Part shown: in pieces, positions 1-27,178 of the stretch
How the letters are laid out: every line of letters begins with the position of its first letter
How positions within the stretch are numbered: position 1 is the first letter of the stretch
Source: Azorinus chamasolen
Taxonomy: Eukaryota; Mollusca; Bivalvia; Cardiida; Solecurtidae
DNA length: 64,000 nucleotides
Assembly: GCA_963576725.1 (NCBI GenBank)
Contig: OY755242.1
Span: forward strand, 5,151,093-5,215,092
Direction of reading: 5' to 3'
The notes under the pieces: generated by a model
What the model saw: only the letters and a program-made list of their open reading frames with translations
The model's database searches: none
Told to the model about the DNA's origin: nothing
Translations under genes and position numbers: made by a program

Positions 1-15883
<15,883 letters not shown>

Positions 15884-15940
15884 ACATGAGGTTGCCATAG
15901 TTATAATGCAGGGATAAATATTGGTACAGAACTATAGAAG

Positions 15941-15957
15941 AATAAACAAAGAATAAA
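15941..15957 (+). promoter_or_regulatory. Candidate CYFIP polyadenylation signals
   Basis: Two AATAAA hexamers (15941-15946 and 15952-15957) lie 58-74 bp after the stop codon. More AATAAA copies follow near 15983 and 16050. The true cleavage site cannot be fixed from sequence alone. Confidence 0.55.
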
Positions 15958-16384
15958 GAAATGTGTAAACTGTTGACTTGCAAATAAATACAATTGTTAT
16001 AAATACAATTGTTATAAACAGAAATTATCCGTTTGATAAAATCTAAAATAAATAAATAAATTTTTAATGAGAAATGTGAAGTTACATGAAATAATATTGG
16101 ATAACAATTGTATGATGAATTAATTAACTGTGCAATGATAACAAAAACTAACAACAAAATCACAATAGACATTAAACTGTGGCAAAAACGAAGAAGCATT
16201 TAAGAGTTATTCAGAGTTGTAACACATTGGAGTCTTATTATTGCCCTTGGATTTATGATGATATATGTGCAATAACTATATATACTTGTGTATCTTTTTT
16301 ATACAATGAAGTTTTCAATTCCATCATCATTAGTCTAGTAATTGTTTGAAGGCAGAAATTTGATAGTAACTCTTTGAATGTAGG

Positions 16385-16480
16385 ACATGAATGTACTAAC
16401 ATTTTCAAACAGTATAGTCCCAGATCAGAGGGCTCCTAGAGGAGCCCTCTGATCAGGGTCTGCACTGTTTGTCATTCCAA
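16385..16480. repeat. Hairpin core resembling families A-C
   Basis: 'cagagggctcctagaggagc' with outer arms 'aaacagtatagtcccagatc' and 'gatcagggtctgcactgttt' forms a near-perfect palindrome. Flanks do not match the named families well. Confidence 0.6.
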
Positions 16481-16487
16481 ATCATAT

Positions 16488-16730
16488 CTGAACCTTTTAC
16501 TCCGTAAATACACATTGCTGCATCTTTTCAAATAGAGTAGACTCAGATCAGATGTCTCCTGTAGGAGCCTTGTGATCAGGATCTACTCTGTTTGCATGTT
16601 AACCATATAATTTAACACTTGCTGCCATGGCTGATATATTATTTGTCCATGTGCCATTATAAATATTCATCCAATCAATATTGAGTATGTCATTAGTTCT
16701 TTCACAAATATTCATGGAGTAAAGGGTTAA
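16488..16730 (+). mobile_element. TTAA foldback, family B
   Basis: B head 'ccttttactccgtaaataca', hairpin around 16530-16595, 'cttgctgccatggctgatat', and right end 'catggagtaaagggttaa' at 16730. The left TTAA is eroded to ctga. Confidence 0.7.
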
Positions 16731-16971
16731 CCCTTCCCCTCATATAAACGCATTTTCACACATTTGCAAACAGAGTAGACCCAGATCAGATGGCTCTTAT
16801 ATGAGCTGTCTGATCAAGGTCTGTTCTGTTTGCTAATGGAATTGGAAAGATCTGGATTTTTTTACTTTAAAAAATAGGTACAATTTCCACCTTCCATATT
16901 TCGTTATAACTATCATGAATATTCAGTAGGTATCAAAACTTTGAATAAACATAGAACAGGGAAATGGTTAA
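16727..16971 (+). mobile_element. TTAA foldback, family A, abutting a family B copy
   Basis: Starts at the same TTAA (16727-16730) that ends the previous element and ends at TTAA 16968-16971. Core 'cagatggctcttatatgagc', tail 'catgaatattcagtaggtat' and 'agaacagggaaatggttaa'. Confidence 0.75.
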
Positions 16972-17194
16972 ATTTCATTCAGATTGGACTAGTTGTAAAC
17001 AGCGATGAATCTTTCCCCTTTGAAAATTGAGTACTCAAAGGGTTAATTTTCTGTAGATAGTTTTTCAGTGTCTGGGAAAAGTGGGCACCATGATGTTTGC
17101 AAACAGTGTAGACACAGATAAACAGTTATACACTGCATCCGAACATGGTCTGCTTTGAACTCATGCCTCATTGGAAATACAGGGAGAATTTTAT

Positions 17195-17405
17195 CAGGCC
17201 TTTGTGGTTATACATATAGTTGCTGAATATGACATTTTTCTCAGTCTTCTGATTGGTCAGAATTTGAGTTAATTCTTAGATCATTCTTAAGAATCAAGCT
17301 TGATCAAATTTTGAGTTAAATTCAGATTCTTGCCAATCAGATACCTTTGAATGATCTGAAACTGAGACTCAAACTAAGACTTTTTATAACCACAGAGCCA
17401 AGTCT
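17195..17405. repeat. Foldback element with 'ctgattggtcag' and 'gccaatcag' arms
   Basis: Left 'tttgtggttata...ctcagtcttctgattggtca' is inverted as right 'gccaatcagatacctttgaatg...agactttttataaccacag'. A shorter relative lies at 51180-51310 and a related arm at 33170-33235. Confidence 0.6.
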
Positions 17406-17939
17406 ACAAATGTTTGTAAAACTTTAAGTGCTTGTTATTCCCTTGATGACACATTACATGTGGTTTGAGCTTATTAGGATGCATGCCTCTTATATATTTA
17501 TAGATGATAGTGGAGAAAAGTGCCTTTAACATGTCTTTAGAAGCTGCCATTTACCTTTATTTGATTTTTAAAATCATGTTGATTTCATGCACCAATTCAG
17601 ACTTATTTACATTTTTTTAAGGAACACATATTGAATGATACATATATTGTGGTTCCAAACTTTGCTTAACCCTATTTCTGTATTTTGTATAATATTTATG
17701 CATCCTTCATACATATTTGTATCCTAAAAGTTATGCGAGGTTCTAGCTGATAGATAGCATTTGAGAATTACTTTGTAAACAGTTTGGATTCAGATGAGAT
17801 TCATCTCCACATCTCATAGGGATCCTAAAAGAAGTCAAAATTGGATCTTAATGGCATGTGGTAGCTTAAAGCATGAGAAACTTTATACAGAAAGTTCTCA
17901 TAGGAGCTCTCATTAAACAGCCACCTGCTGTTAAAGTCA

Positions 17940-18180
17940 TCTATCTGTTCAATACTCATGTAAGAAATAATGACATTTATTTATTAAAACATCATATGAA
18001 CACAGGGGAGATTTTGGCTGAGAAACTATATTATACCATAAGCAAACAGAGCAGACCCTGATCAGACTGCTCCTACAAACAGAGCAGACTCTGATCAGAC
18101 TGCTCCCACAGGAGCCATGTGATCTAGGTCTACTCTGTTTGTAAACACATGAAAAGGCGTTAATATGAAAGAAAGGTTTA
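17940..18180 (+). mobile_element. TTAA foldback, family C, with duplicated hairpin arm
   Basis: C head 'caatactcatgtaagaaata'. The arm 'aaacagagcagac.ctgatcagactgctcc' occurs twice in direct orientation (about 18043 and 18076) before the single opposite arm, an internal duplication of 33 bp. Ends 'gaaaggtttaa'. Confidence 0.6.
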
Positions 18181-18403
18181 ACTCTTGGAGATGCCTTTCC
18201 ATGCCTTTGCAAAGAGAGTAGACCCAGATCAGACAGCTCTGTTTGCCCATGACATTATTATAGACTAATTCTGCAGCTCTGGCATAGTTAAAACATACTA
18301 CATGTATAAATAAAATGTTGTACATGAATATTCTTGAGGTAAATGGTTGAGAGGGATTCTAAAGTATAACTCTTGAGTTCAACAGATCTTGCCACACATA
18401 GAT

Positions 18404-18652
18404 TTACCCTTTCTCTGTTTGATATTCATGTAAGGAATAATGACAGGAATAAATATGTATCAGCTAATTTGTTATGATACACATCATGTACACATGTTGT
18501 TTTGGCTCATGAAGAAACTGTAGAACCAGATCTATATTAGATCATAAGCAAACATAGCAGACCCTGATCAGACAGCTCCAATAGGAGCTGTCTGATCTGG
18601 GTCTACTCTGTTTGAAAATGTGTTAAAAGCCATTTATATGAAGGAAAGGGTT
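18404..18652 (+). mobile_element. TTAA-type foldback, family C
   Basis: Full C order of parts with the core 'cagacagctccaataggagc' and right end 'gaaggaaagggtta'. The terminal tetranucleotides are mutated. Confidence 0.65.
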
Positions 18653-19974
18653 ACGCTGAGTCAGTCGATATGTTTAGTCTGAGAATGAGGAAGTGTTACA
18701 GTAAGATATAGCCCGCTAGGCAAAATTTTGTGAGCTAAATGTTTCGTTGACATCATTTTCAAAATATAATTATATACATTATACCCGCTATGAAAAAATA
18801 ATCTCTGCTCAAATGTTGATTCGGTGCAATTTGACTTCTTCTGATTCAGTGGAGGTTTTGAGGCACTATTGGCAGAGTGTCAAACAGCTTGGATGTTTTA
18901 CTTGGCATCTCATCTGGAACAATGCTGATTGCAAATGTGTGTCAAGCAGCAGGTAGTTAGATAAGGATCAATTCTATAGAAAAATACAAAAAAGAATGTC
19001 AAACAGATTTGATCCTGATCAGTGCCAAATTACTGGGGATGTCACCTGGAATCAAACTGTTGGGAAAGATCAGTAGAAGTTGTCCTGTAGTATCATTAAC
19101 TCTTTCCCTATTAAATATTCATATAAATAAATTGACATCCTGAATATTTATTAGCTGAAGTTTTATAATGTAAACTTTCCAGGGTGTTTTTTGTCAACTC
19201 GATATGAAAGGCTTAAACTTGCTAGAGGATTTGCAGTGACAAATAGTGCAGACCCTTAACAAAGGACTCCTCTAGGAGCCCCCTGATCTGGGTCTACACT
19301 GTTTGCAAATTACTGTGCATGCATTCATACATTCAAAGGGTGAAAGGTAATGTTTACCTTATCATATAACAAACATACTTTAGTTCATTTTTTTTATATT
19401 CTTCACAAACAGTTTGGATCCAGACAAGATGAGGGTACAAATGAATATTTTACAAATGTCAAATTTGACACTGATTCATGTGTCGAGTGATATTTCCTGT
19501 AGAAAAACAATGGATGAGACATGCAATAGCTTGTGATAACCTATATCAAATAGTTTGGATCCAGATGAGACACTGGTGCACTCTGTATCTCATGTGGATG
19601 ATCCATATCGTTTGGCACATTTTACAACAGTTTAAGAGATAAATGAAGGAAAACAATGACATTCCAAAGTGTAGAAGATTACTAATGTTTCAGGTAGTTA
19701 CTTAGCATGCAAAGAATTAAGGAAAAAATTGCTAAAATGGGTCAGTGTTACAATGCTTTAACTTTAGCATTCTGAAACCTGAAAGCCGGTGAATTTCAAG
19801 CACTATGTAAGTGTTTCATGTAATTAGACCTTCATTGACACAAGACACATTCTTAGAACCTATTGTGTAAAATAGTTTCCTTGTTTCTATAGCTTCTGTC
19901 AAGGCAAACAGTCATATCCTGTGTCCATGTGCCGTTATGAAAAAACACTAAATAATTCATGATATCATTATTTC

Positions 19975-20221
19975 TTAACCCTTTCCCTCATATAAACGTG
20001 TTTCACGCATTTTCAAACAGTAGACCCAGATCAGACAGCTCCTAGATGAGCCGTCTGATCAGAGTCTACTCTGTTTGCTAATAGAAATTGAAAGATCTGT
20101 TTCTTTGCTTTCTAAAATGTCTACAATGTTCAACCTTCCATATTTCTTTATAACTATGTTGTTAATGACTATTCATTATGTATTGAAATTTGGAATAAAC
20201 ATAGAACAGGGAAAGGGTTAA
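19975..20221 (+). mobile_element. TTAA foldback, family A
   Basis: TTAA at 19975-19978 and 20218-20221 with 'ccctttccctcatataaacg' and 'aacagggaaaggg' ends. Core 'cagacagctcctagatgagc' and the A tail 'ttctaaaatgtctacaatgt' are present. One of the best complete copies. Confidence 0.8.
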
Positions 20222-20574
20222 ATGTATATCCATGGAGTAAATGGTTCAGTTATATCTGGTCAATGTCCAAATTAATTGGGCATTAGGCCAACACTAGCAT
20301 TTGATTGGTTCACTGAGGATTAGGAATTTAAAAAAAATCCCCTAAATTAACTTTCTTCCTGAACTTAACAATTAACTTCCCTCCTTTGAAATCAGATACT
20401 TGTTAATGTTGTTAGTGAAACTCGTATATACGTATGTATGACCTTTATCATGTGAAAAAGAAAGTTTTTTTTAGACATTTGCAAGTAGTGTAGATCCAGA
20501 TCCAATGCATCCTCATGTGTAATCTAAGCAGGGACTACACTGTCTTGTCACTTGTTACTTGTCAGGAACAGTAA

Positions 20575-20735
20575 TCGGGGAGCCAGATAAGATGCATAAG
20601 TATAACATTTTGAAAAAATAACTTGTTTATTTCTTCATGAAACCCTATTCTGTGACCACTCTTTAGAATTGTCTCTTTGAGATGATTCTAAAGAGTGGTC
20701 ACAACTTGGGGTTTAGTGGAGAAATGACAGTTTTT
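20575..20735. mobile_element. Foldback, family G
   Basis: Arms 'gtgaccactctttagaattg' and 'gattctaaagagtggtcaca' meet near 20673. Flanks 'ccagataagatgcataagta' and 'tttagtggagaaatgaca' match the copy at 9945. Confidence 0.65.
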
Positions 20736-20943
20736 GTATTTGAATATGCACATGTTTTGTCTAATGGCAGTAATTTCTTCAGATGCCACATTGTACATAC
20801 AGTGACTGATCTGGATCAACACTCTTTACAAAATTTTAATAATGTCTATTGGGAGTTTTTTTCTCTGTAATCTGCCTTTTATTTATATATAGATGCATTA
20901 TATACGACCTTGTTATTTTGAACACCTGTAAGGTCACAAAGTG

Positions 20944-21172
20944 TTAACCCTTTCCCTCATATTGACGACTTTTGACGACTTTGTAAAAGTCACTTTGTGA
21001 AACCATTGTGATAAATAGAGCACTTGCTCCTATAGGAGCAAATGCTCCATTTATCACAATGGTTTCATACTACAAAATTCTTAATTTTTCCTTTTCTCTA
21101 GTTAATGCTCCTTTTCGGTAGATTTATTCAAAGTAATTGGATCTAAAAATAGCCTATGAGGGAATGGGTTAA
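20944..21172 (+). mobile_element. TTAA foldback, family D
   Basis: TTAA at both ends; 'ccctttccctcatattgacg' left and 'tatgagggaatggg' right. The core 'tgaaaccattgtgataaata' pairs with 'atttatcacaatggtttcat' around 'gctcctataggagc'. Confidence 0.8.
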
Positions 21173-21591
21173 CTAATAAAGTCACATTTTTAGCTTGTCT
21201 GTTTTTGAAGAAAAAGTCTAGCTTTTGTGATCACTGGATCGTAGGTGTTGACGTTATCGTGAGCATGCTAAAAAGTTAATGTAGCTGTTTACTCAAAAAG
21301 TATAAGAGGTATCAACATGAAACTTCATAGGTGGGTAGATCTCATTGAGAAGGCCCCTACATAAGAACCATAACTCTTGATTTCAAAATTTTGGAGTTAC
21401 GGCCCTTTATTCTTTTTCAGTGGACAAATGAGCGTTGGCGCTGCATGCGGCTCTTGTTACACATTGCAATCAGGGTAGAACCAGATCAGACAGCTCCAGT
21501 AGGGGCCATCTGATCAGGTCTGCCCTGTTCGCTTTTGTGTAACATATTCTCTACTGTTTTCCATGCCAGTAAATGTCTTTATTCTATATAT

Positions 21592-21841
21592 TTAACATGT
21601 TCCTTCATACAACCGCCTTTCCACGCATTTGCAAACAGAGTAGACCCAGATCAGACAGCTCCTATAGGAGGCATCTGATCAGTGTCTGCTCTGTTTACAA
21701 ATTGAATTTGACAGATCTGTTTCTTTTCTTCCTAAAATGGCTACAATGTTCCACCTACCATATTTCTTTATAACCATTTTGTCTATGAATATTGAGTAGA
21801 TATTGGAATTTGTAATAAGCATAGAGCAGGGAAAGGTTTAA
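21592..21841 (+). mobile_element. TTAA foldback, family A
   Basis: TTAA at both ends, core 'cagacagctcctataggagg', tail 'ttcctaaaatggctacaatg', right end 'gagcagggaaaggtttaa'. Confidence 0.75.
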
Positions 21842-22043
21842 AACAGACCTGTATACTATTTATATTGGGCAGTCTTACCTGAATGTTCATCAGCGCAATG
21901 GCTGATATTTTCTTTTCATTGTATCATTTTAGTGACTCAAATGAAGGATAGTTATAGATCTTTAAGACAAGTAGCTGCTTAATGCAGTGCAAAAAAAAGA
22001 AATTAGATTCTAAAAGAAATTACTGCATTACTTTTATTCTGCA

Positions 22044-22280
22044 TTAACCCATTCCTTCATACAATTTTTTTTTTCATTCATTTGGAAACAGAGTAGACCC
22101 AGTTTCTGTAGGAGCCATCTGATCAGGGTCTGCATTGTTTGCTTATGAAATTATAATAGATCTGATACATGTTCTTCCAATACCAAACTACCCTGTGTAC
22201 ATCTGCCATTATAGATATTCAGTTAATGGATCTTCAAGATGTCACTATCTTAAATATATATTTATAAGGTAAAGGGTTAA
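22044..22280 (+). mobile_element. TTAA foldback, family B
   Basis: TTAA at both ends with 'cccattccttcatac' and 'ataaggtaaaggg' ends. The hairpin is partly deleted ('gacccagtttctgtaggagc'). Confidence 0.7.
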
Positions 22281-22456
22281 TTTTGAAATTTATGATAAAC
22301 GCCTGGATTCATTATTTATCGCATTAGCGGAATCATGCTGTCTTTTTGTTTCTTTGAAAAGAAATGAAAGAAAAATCTGTATTGAGAATTTTTTTGCTGA
22401 CAGCAACTTTTTGCTGGTGACAGTTTATATACATGTACTTGTATATAGAATTATAG

Positions 22457-22660
22457 TACAGTAAACCCTCTTTAAACCAGATGTTCAATTTAGTATAAAT
22501 ATCGGTCTTAGAGACAGGTGGCAGTTTAATGCAGGGTGAATGTCATGCAGAAAGCTCCTAGAGGAGCTTTCTGCATGACTGTCACCCTGCATTAAGCCGC
22601 CACCTGCCTTAAAGTATCTAAATTATTATCTAGAATTCTGGTTTAGAGAGGTTTACTGTA
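22457..22660 (+). mobile_element. TA-bounded foldback, family E
   Basis: Ends 'tacagtaaaccctctttaaa' and 'gtttagagaggtttactgta'. The core 'aaagctcctagaggagcttt' has long arms ('cagggtgaatgtcatgcag'). Clean and nearly symmetric. Confidence 0.8.
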
Positions 22661-22866
22661 CTTAATTTTACTGCCGTCAGAAGTAGGGTAAATAGTAATT
22701 ATGGTGTTTAGATATTAATCTGCTGTACATAAGCAATTACTTTCTGCAAATAAATGTTATCGCTTCAATTTTTAGCTCATTTGTTTTTCAATTATAAATA
22801 ATCAAATTAATCAAATCAATATGCATAATGTTATTATTTCTTTTTGAATATTCATTGAATATAGGG

Positions 22867-23100
22867 TTAACCCTTTACTCCATGAATATTTATGTAAGAA
22901 ATAATGACAACATGAATATCAATTAGATGATTGTTTGTAATGAGACACGAGTACATGAAAGTTTGGGCATAACAAAAACTAGAATCATTCCATCAACAAA
23001 CAGAGCAGACCCTGATCATACGGCTCTTGTATGAGCCATCTGATCTGGGTCTACTATGTTTTCAAAAGCGTTTAAAGGTGTATTTCTGGAGTAGAGTTGA
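22867..23100 (+). mobile_element. TTAA foldback, family C
   Basis: Left TTAA (22867-22870) is shared with the tail of a family B remnant. C head 'ctttactccatgaatattta', hairpin 'cggctcttgtatgagcca'. The right end has lost its TTAA. Confidence 0.65.
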
Positions 23101-23250
23101 AATAGCTACTTAATGAATAAACCCTTAACCTAATGAATATTCATGTTAGAAATAATGACTTCATACTACATACATGTATTACTAACTGGCTGCAATTCTA
23201 TAAGAGCATTCGAGTGAACGAATCTTTTCATTTGTAGAACGTGATCTGTA

Positions 23251-23492
23251 TTAACCCTTTCCCTGTTCTATATTTAGTCAACACCTACTGAATAATCATG
23301 GACAAAATAGTTATAATGAAATATGGAAGGTGGTACATTGTAGCCATTTTAGAAAAAGAAGACACAGATCTTTCAAATTCTATTAGCAAACAGAGCAGAC
23401 CCTGATCAGACGGCTCCTCTATGAGCCGTCTGATCTGGGTCTACTCTGTTTGCAAATGCGTGAAAACACGTTTATATGAGGGAAAGGGTTAA
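23251..23492 (-). mobile_element. TTAA foldback, family A, reverse orientation
   Basis: TTAA at both ends; reads as the reverse complement of the other A copies ('aacacctactgaataatcat' near the left, 'tatatgagggaaaggg' on the right). Core 'cagacggctcctctatgagc'. Confidence 0.8.
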
Positions 23493-23690
23493 CCCTTATT
23501 CTGCTATCTGCAACATGGCCAGCACTTGAGAACAGCACTTGAGAACAGCATGGATCCTGACGAGACTCCGAGTAAATTGGTGTCTCATCTGGGTCCGTAC
23601 TGTTTGACACTCGGTCATAAGTTTCTCAAAAGCTTGATAGAATAAGAAGCAGTCAAAATTGCACCAGAAAAAAGGTAAGCCATAATCAAC
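23489..23690 (+). repeat. Foldback, family J
   Basis: Starts at the shared TTAA with 'cccttattctgctatctgc'. The arms 'agcatggatcctgacgagac' and 'gtctcatctgggtccgtact' enclose 'tccgagtaaattgg'. 'gagaacagcactt' is duplicated at the left arm. The right limit is uncertain. Confidence 0.55.
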
Positions 23691-23905
23691 CCATTTCCAC
23701 TTAGGCTATTTTTAGACCTAACTTCTTTGATTAAATCTAACAAAAAGGAGCATTAACTACAGAAAAGGAATTTTTCAGAATTGTGTAGTTTTGAAACCAT
23801 TGTGATAAAAAGAGCATTTGCTCCTCTGGAGCAAATGCTCTATTTATCACAATGGTTTCATAAAGAGACTTTTACAGAAGCATCAAAAGGCGTCAATATG
23901 CTGGA
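23685..23905 (-). mobile_element. TTAA-type foldback, family D, reverse orientation
   Basis: Carries 'cttctttgattaaatctaac', 'aaggagcattaactac' and the core 'gaaaccattgtgataaaaag' with 'atttatcacaatggtttcat'. The ends are eroded. Confidence 0.65.
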
Positions 23906-24274
23906 ATGTGTTAAGAAGCAAACAGGACAGAACTTGGAGAAACTGTTTTATATGGGTCTACTCTGTTTGCAAATTCTTAAAAGTGTGTATCTATGGGGGA
24001 AAGGTTTACATAGGTGACTGCTTAATTCGGAATGAAAGTAATGCAGAAAGCCTTCATCCTACATTAAGCTACTACATGTACCTGCAGAATTAGATTTGGT
24101 TTGTGTGTCAATTTTATAGAAGCTTTACTACTAGTATGATAGAATATTTCCCATGATACTTCAGATCTGATTACTAATTCTTTTGTAGTAATTACACATG
24201 TAGTTAAATGTGTATTTCAGTATGTAATATTTCTTATAAATAAATTTCCATACCAAGACAGATTTGTTGTGTTT

Positions 24275-24665
24275 TTTAGCTCACCTGAGTATGCTCAGAT
24301 GAACTTTTTGTGATCTCCTACCGTCCAACTGGCCTTCCGTCAGTACATGATCTAAATGACATCCCCTCTGAAACAACAAGGCAGAATGTAACCAAACTTT
24401 ACCTAAATGATCTTTGTATCATGTTCATTCAAACTTACTAAAAGAATCTGGATCCATGTAGAACGCTGGTTGCCATGACTACCAAATGATAAATCTTTAA
24501 ACATAATGGATCGGAATAGTCTTCTTGTGATCCTCTACCAAAATTGCTGAAATCATGTTGATATCTCAAAAACCATGACTACCATGGGCGGGAATAGATT
24601 TCCTTAATATATAACTTAATACAAAACTTTTAAATATCTCCTCCGAAACTGGTGGTCCAGTTTGA
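24275..24665 (+). repeat. K-like element fragment ('ttagctcacctgagtatgct')
   Basis: The head 'tttttagctcacctgagtat' with 'tgctcagatgaactttttgt' is typical of the K heads, followed by degenerate units ('aacttactaaaagaatctgg'). A short fragment with the same head is at 55177-55225. Confidence 0.45.
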
Positions 24666-24921
24666 ATAGCATTTGGTAGCAAGAATCGCCTTCTTTATAA
24701 AAAAAAACACGCCCGGACAACTCCTACAGGAGCCGTCTGATCTGGGTGTTCTGTTTTCAAAGGTGTGTGTATGGAGTAAGGTGTTACAGAAAACCCGTCT
24801 TGATCTTACTTGGAACCCACCAATTGTTCACAGCAAACGTTTCTTTTCTGGAATGAGCCATAATATTGGTTGGTTTAGAAAACAGTGCACATACTGATCA
24901 GATGGCTTCTTCACTTCAGAA

Positions 24922-25137
24922 GTCCTCTGGTCTGGGTCTACACTGTTTGCCTATGTCCTCTGGTCCGGGTCTACACTGTTCCGGGTCTAGACTGTTTGCC
25001 TAAGTCCTCTGGTCCGGGTCTAGACTGTTTGCCTATGTCCTCTGGTCCGGGTCTACACTGTTTGCATATGTCCTCTGGTCTGGGTCTACTCTGTTTGCCT
25101 ATGTCCTCTGGTCCGGGTCTACACTGTTTGCCTATGT
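24922..25137 (+). repeat. 33-bp minisatellite derived from a foldback arm
   Basis: The unit 'gtcctctggtccgggtctac' followed by 'actgtttgcctat' is repeated about six times, with one shortened unit. The unit equals one arm of the adjacent hairpin ('ctggtctgggtctacactgt'), whose opposite arm lies at 24880-24908. The open frame through it is an artefact of the 3n period. Confidence 0.85.
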
Positions 25138-25339
25138 CTTTTTAAGGGGCACTGCACTAATGGGTTTAGTACTAATTGAGACAGCGGGAATTGTAGATCC
25201 TGATCAGACATTGATTTGATCAAATATAAATACATTTATACATGGGGTACTTTATACTAGATCCCCATGGCTCAACAGACGGCACTGATCAGGATCCACG
25301 CTGTTTTAGTTTCGTTAGAGCGGTGGGAGGCATACATGT

Positions 25340-25522
25340 TTAACCCAATCCCTGATATTGACAACTCTGTAAAAGTCACGTTGTGAAACCATTGTGATAA
25401 ATATCACAATGGTTTCAGAACTACAAAACTGTAAACTTTTCCTTTTTCTCTAGTTAATGCTCCTTTTCGGTAGATTTATTCAGAGGTTGTATCTAAAAAT
25501 AGATTATGAGGTAATGGTTTAA
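25340..25522 (+). mobile_element. TTAA foldback, family D, short core
   Basis: TTAA at both ends. The core is shortened to 'ccattgtgataaatatcaca' and lacks the 'gagcatttgctcc' tip. Flanks 'gctccttttcggtagattta' and 'tagattatgaggtaatgg' are typical D. Confidence 0.75.
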
Positions 25523-25542
25523 AGACAGAAACACTAGGTTTT

Positions 25543-25747
25543 AACCATTTACTCTATAAACACGCCTTTCTATATCTTAGCAAACAGAGTAGATTCGGAT
25601 CAGACGGTTCATACAGGAACCGTCTGATCGGGCCCACTCTGTTTGCTTATTCTATGTTCTGTATTCACGTGCCATTTTGAAAACAATCCAATTGATATTC
25701 CTTATGTCATTTTTTTTCTTAAATAAATATTCTTGGAGTGAAGGCTT
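25543..25747 (+). mobile_element. TTAA-type foldback, family B
   Basis: 'ttaaccatttactctataaa' left end, core 'cagacggttcatacaggaac', 'gcttattctatgttctgtat', and a decayed right end 'ttggagtgaaggctta'. Confidence 0.6.
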
Positions 25748-25874
25748 ATACTAATTCTCTCGTCTGATAAGGTTAAATCTGTGTGTCAATCTGGGTTTTG
25801 TCGTATCAATATTGTTTCTCATGGTAACTTGAGTAACACTTATCGGACAGGACAAGTTTCCCACGGTCGTAATT

Positions 25875-27178
25875 TTAACCATGTACCTGATAGATACTAC
25901 TTCTGACACATTTGCAAACAAAATAGATTCAGATCAGACGGTCCCGAATGAGCCACTTGATCTGGATCTACTTCGTTTACAGGGGCATATAAAAGAGTCT
26001 ATATCAGATAAAGGTCTGCTATGCTGGGTCTGCTATGGTGGGCCTGCTATTCTCTGCTATGTTGGGTCTGCTGTGTTGGGTCTATGTTGGGTCTGCTATG
26101 TTGGGTCTGCTATGCTGGGTCTGCTGTGTTGGCTCTGCTATGTTGGGTCTGATATGCTCTGTTATGCTGGGTCTGCTATGTTGGGTCTGCTATGTTGGGT
26201 CTGCTGTGCTGGGTCTGCTATGTTGGGTCTGCTATGCTGGGTCTGCTGTATTGGGTCTGCTGTGTTGGGTCTGCTATGCTGGGTCTGCTATGCTCTGCTA
26301 TGTTGGGTCTGATATGCTCTGTTATGCTGGGTCTGCTATGTTGGCTCTGCTATGTTGGGTCTGCTATGTTGGGTCTGCTGTGTTGGGTCTGCTATGCTGG
26401 GTCTGCTGTATTGGGTCTGCTGTGTTGGGTCTGCTATGCTGGGTCTGCTATGCTCTGCTATGTTGGGTCTGCTATGTTGGGTCTGCTGTGTTGGGTCTGC
26501 TATGTTGGGTCTGCTGTGTTGGGTCTGCTATGCTGGGTCTGCTGTGCTGGGTCTGCTATGTTGGGTCTGCTATGCTGGGTTGGGTCTGCTGTGTTGGGTC
26601 TGCTGTGTTGGGTCTGCTATGCTGGGTCTGCTGTGTTGGGTCTGCTATGCTCTGCTATGTTGGGTCTGCTATGTTGGGTCTGCTGTGTTGGGTCTGCTAT
26701 GTTGGGTCTGCTATGTTGGGTCTGCTGTGTTGGGTCTGCTATGCTGGGTCTGCTGTGCTGGGTCTGCTATGTTGGGTCTGCTATGCTGGGTTGGGTCTGC
26801 TGTGTTGGGTCTGCTGTGTTGGGTCTGCTATGCTGGGTCTGCTGTGTTGGGTCTGCTATGCTCTGCTATGTTGGGTCTGCTATGTTGGGTCTGCTGTGTT
26901 GGGTCTGCTATGTTGGGTCTGCTATGCTGGGTCTGCTGTGTTGGGTCTGCTATGTTGGGTCTGCTATTCTGGGTCTGCTATGTTGGGTCTGCTATGCTGG
27001 GTCTGCTATGTTTGGTCTGCTATGTTTGATTATGAAGTAATATTGATCTGAGTCTACAGCTTCAGTCATCGCGACACATTCTTCGGGTCATATGCCATTA
27101 TAAAATCATGAACATTCATGTAATTAATATTCATGACGTCAATATTTCTTACATGAATATTTATGAGGTAATGTTTAA
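25875..27178 (+). mobile_element. TTAA foldback, family B, inflated by an internal minisatellite
   Basis: Left TTAA at 25875-25878. The left hairpin arm is 'gcaaacaaaatagattcaga', and the right arm passes directly into the 14-bp array. After the array (from about 27029) the family B right half resumes: 'gattatgaagtaatattgat', 'agtctacagcttcagtcatc', 'gccattataaaatcatgaac', ending at TTAA 27175-27178. Without the array the element would have ordinary family size. Confidence 0.65.
26014..27028 (+). repeat. 14-bp minisatellite, about 1 kb
   Basis: The unit 'ctgctatgttgggt', with variants ctgt/ctat and gct/gtt, is repeated about 70 times. Some units are shortened to 'atgctctgctatg'. A higher-order block is duplicated: the junction 'gctgggttgggtctgct' occurs at 26577 and again 211 bp later. 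As 14 is not a multiple of 3 and the unit has no stop, all three forward frames stay open and encode the same 14-residue cycle (CWVCYVGSAMLGLL). These 225-338-residue frames are not genes. Confidence 0.95.

Noticed and set aside
16385..23905. CRISPR-like regularly spaced palindromes
   Set aside because: The palindromes belong to dispersed, separately bounded TTAA elements with unequal spacing in eukaryotic DNA; no array structure.
26035..27051. Long forward frames of 225-338 codons in all three frames
   Set aside because: They are the translation of a stop-free 14-bp tandem repeat; the same residue cycle appears in each frame and there is no gene context.
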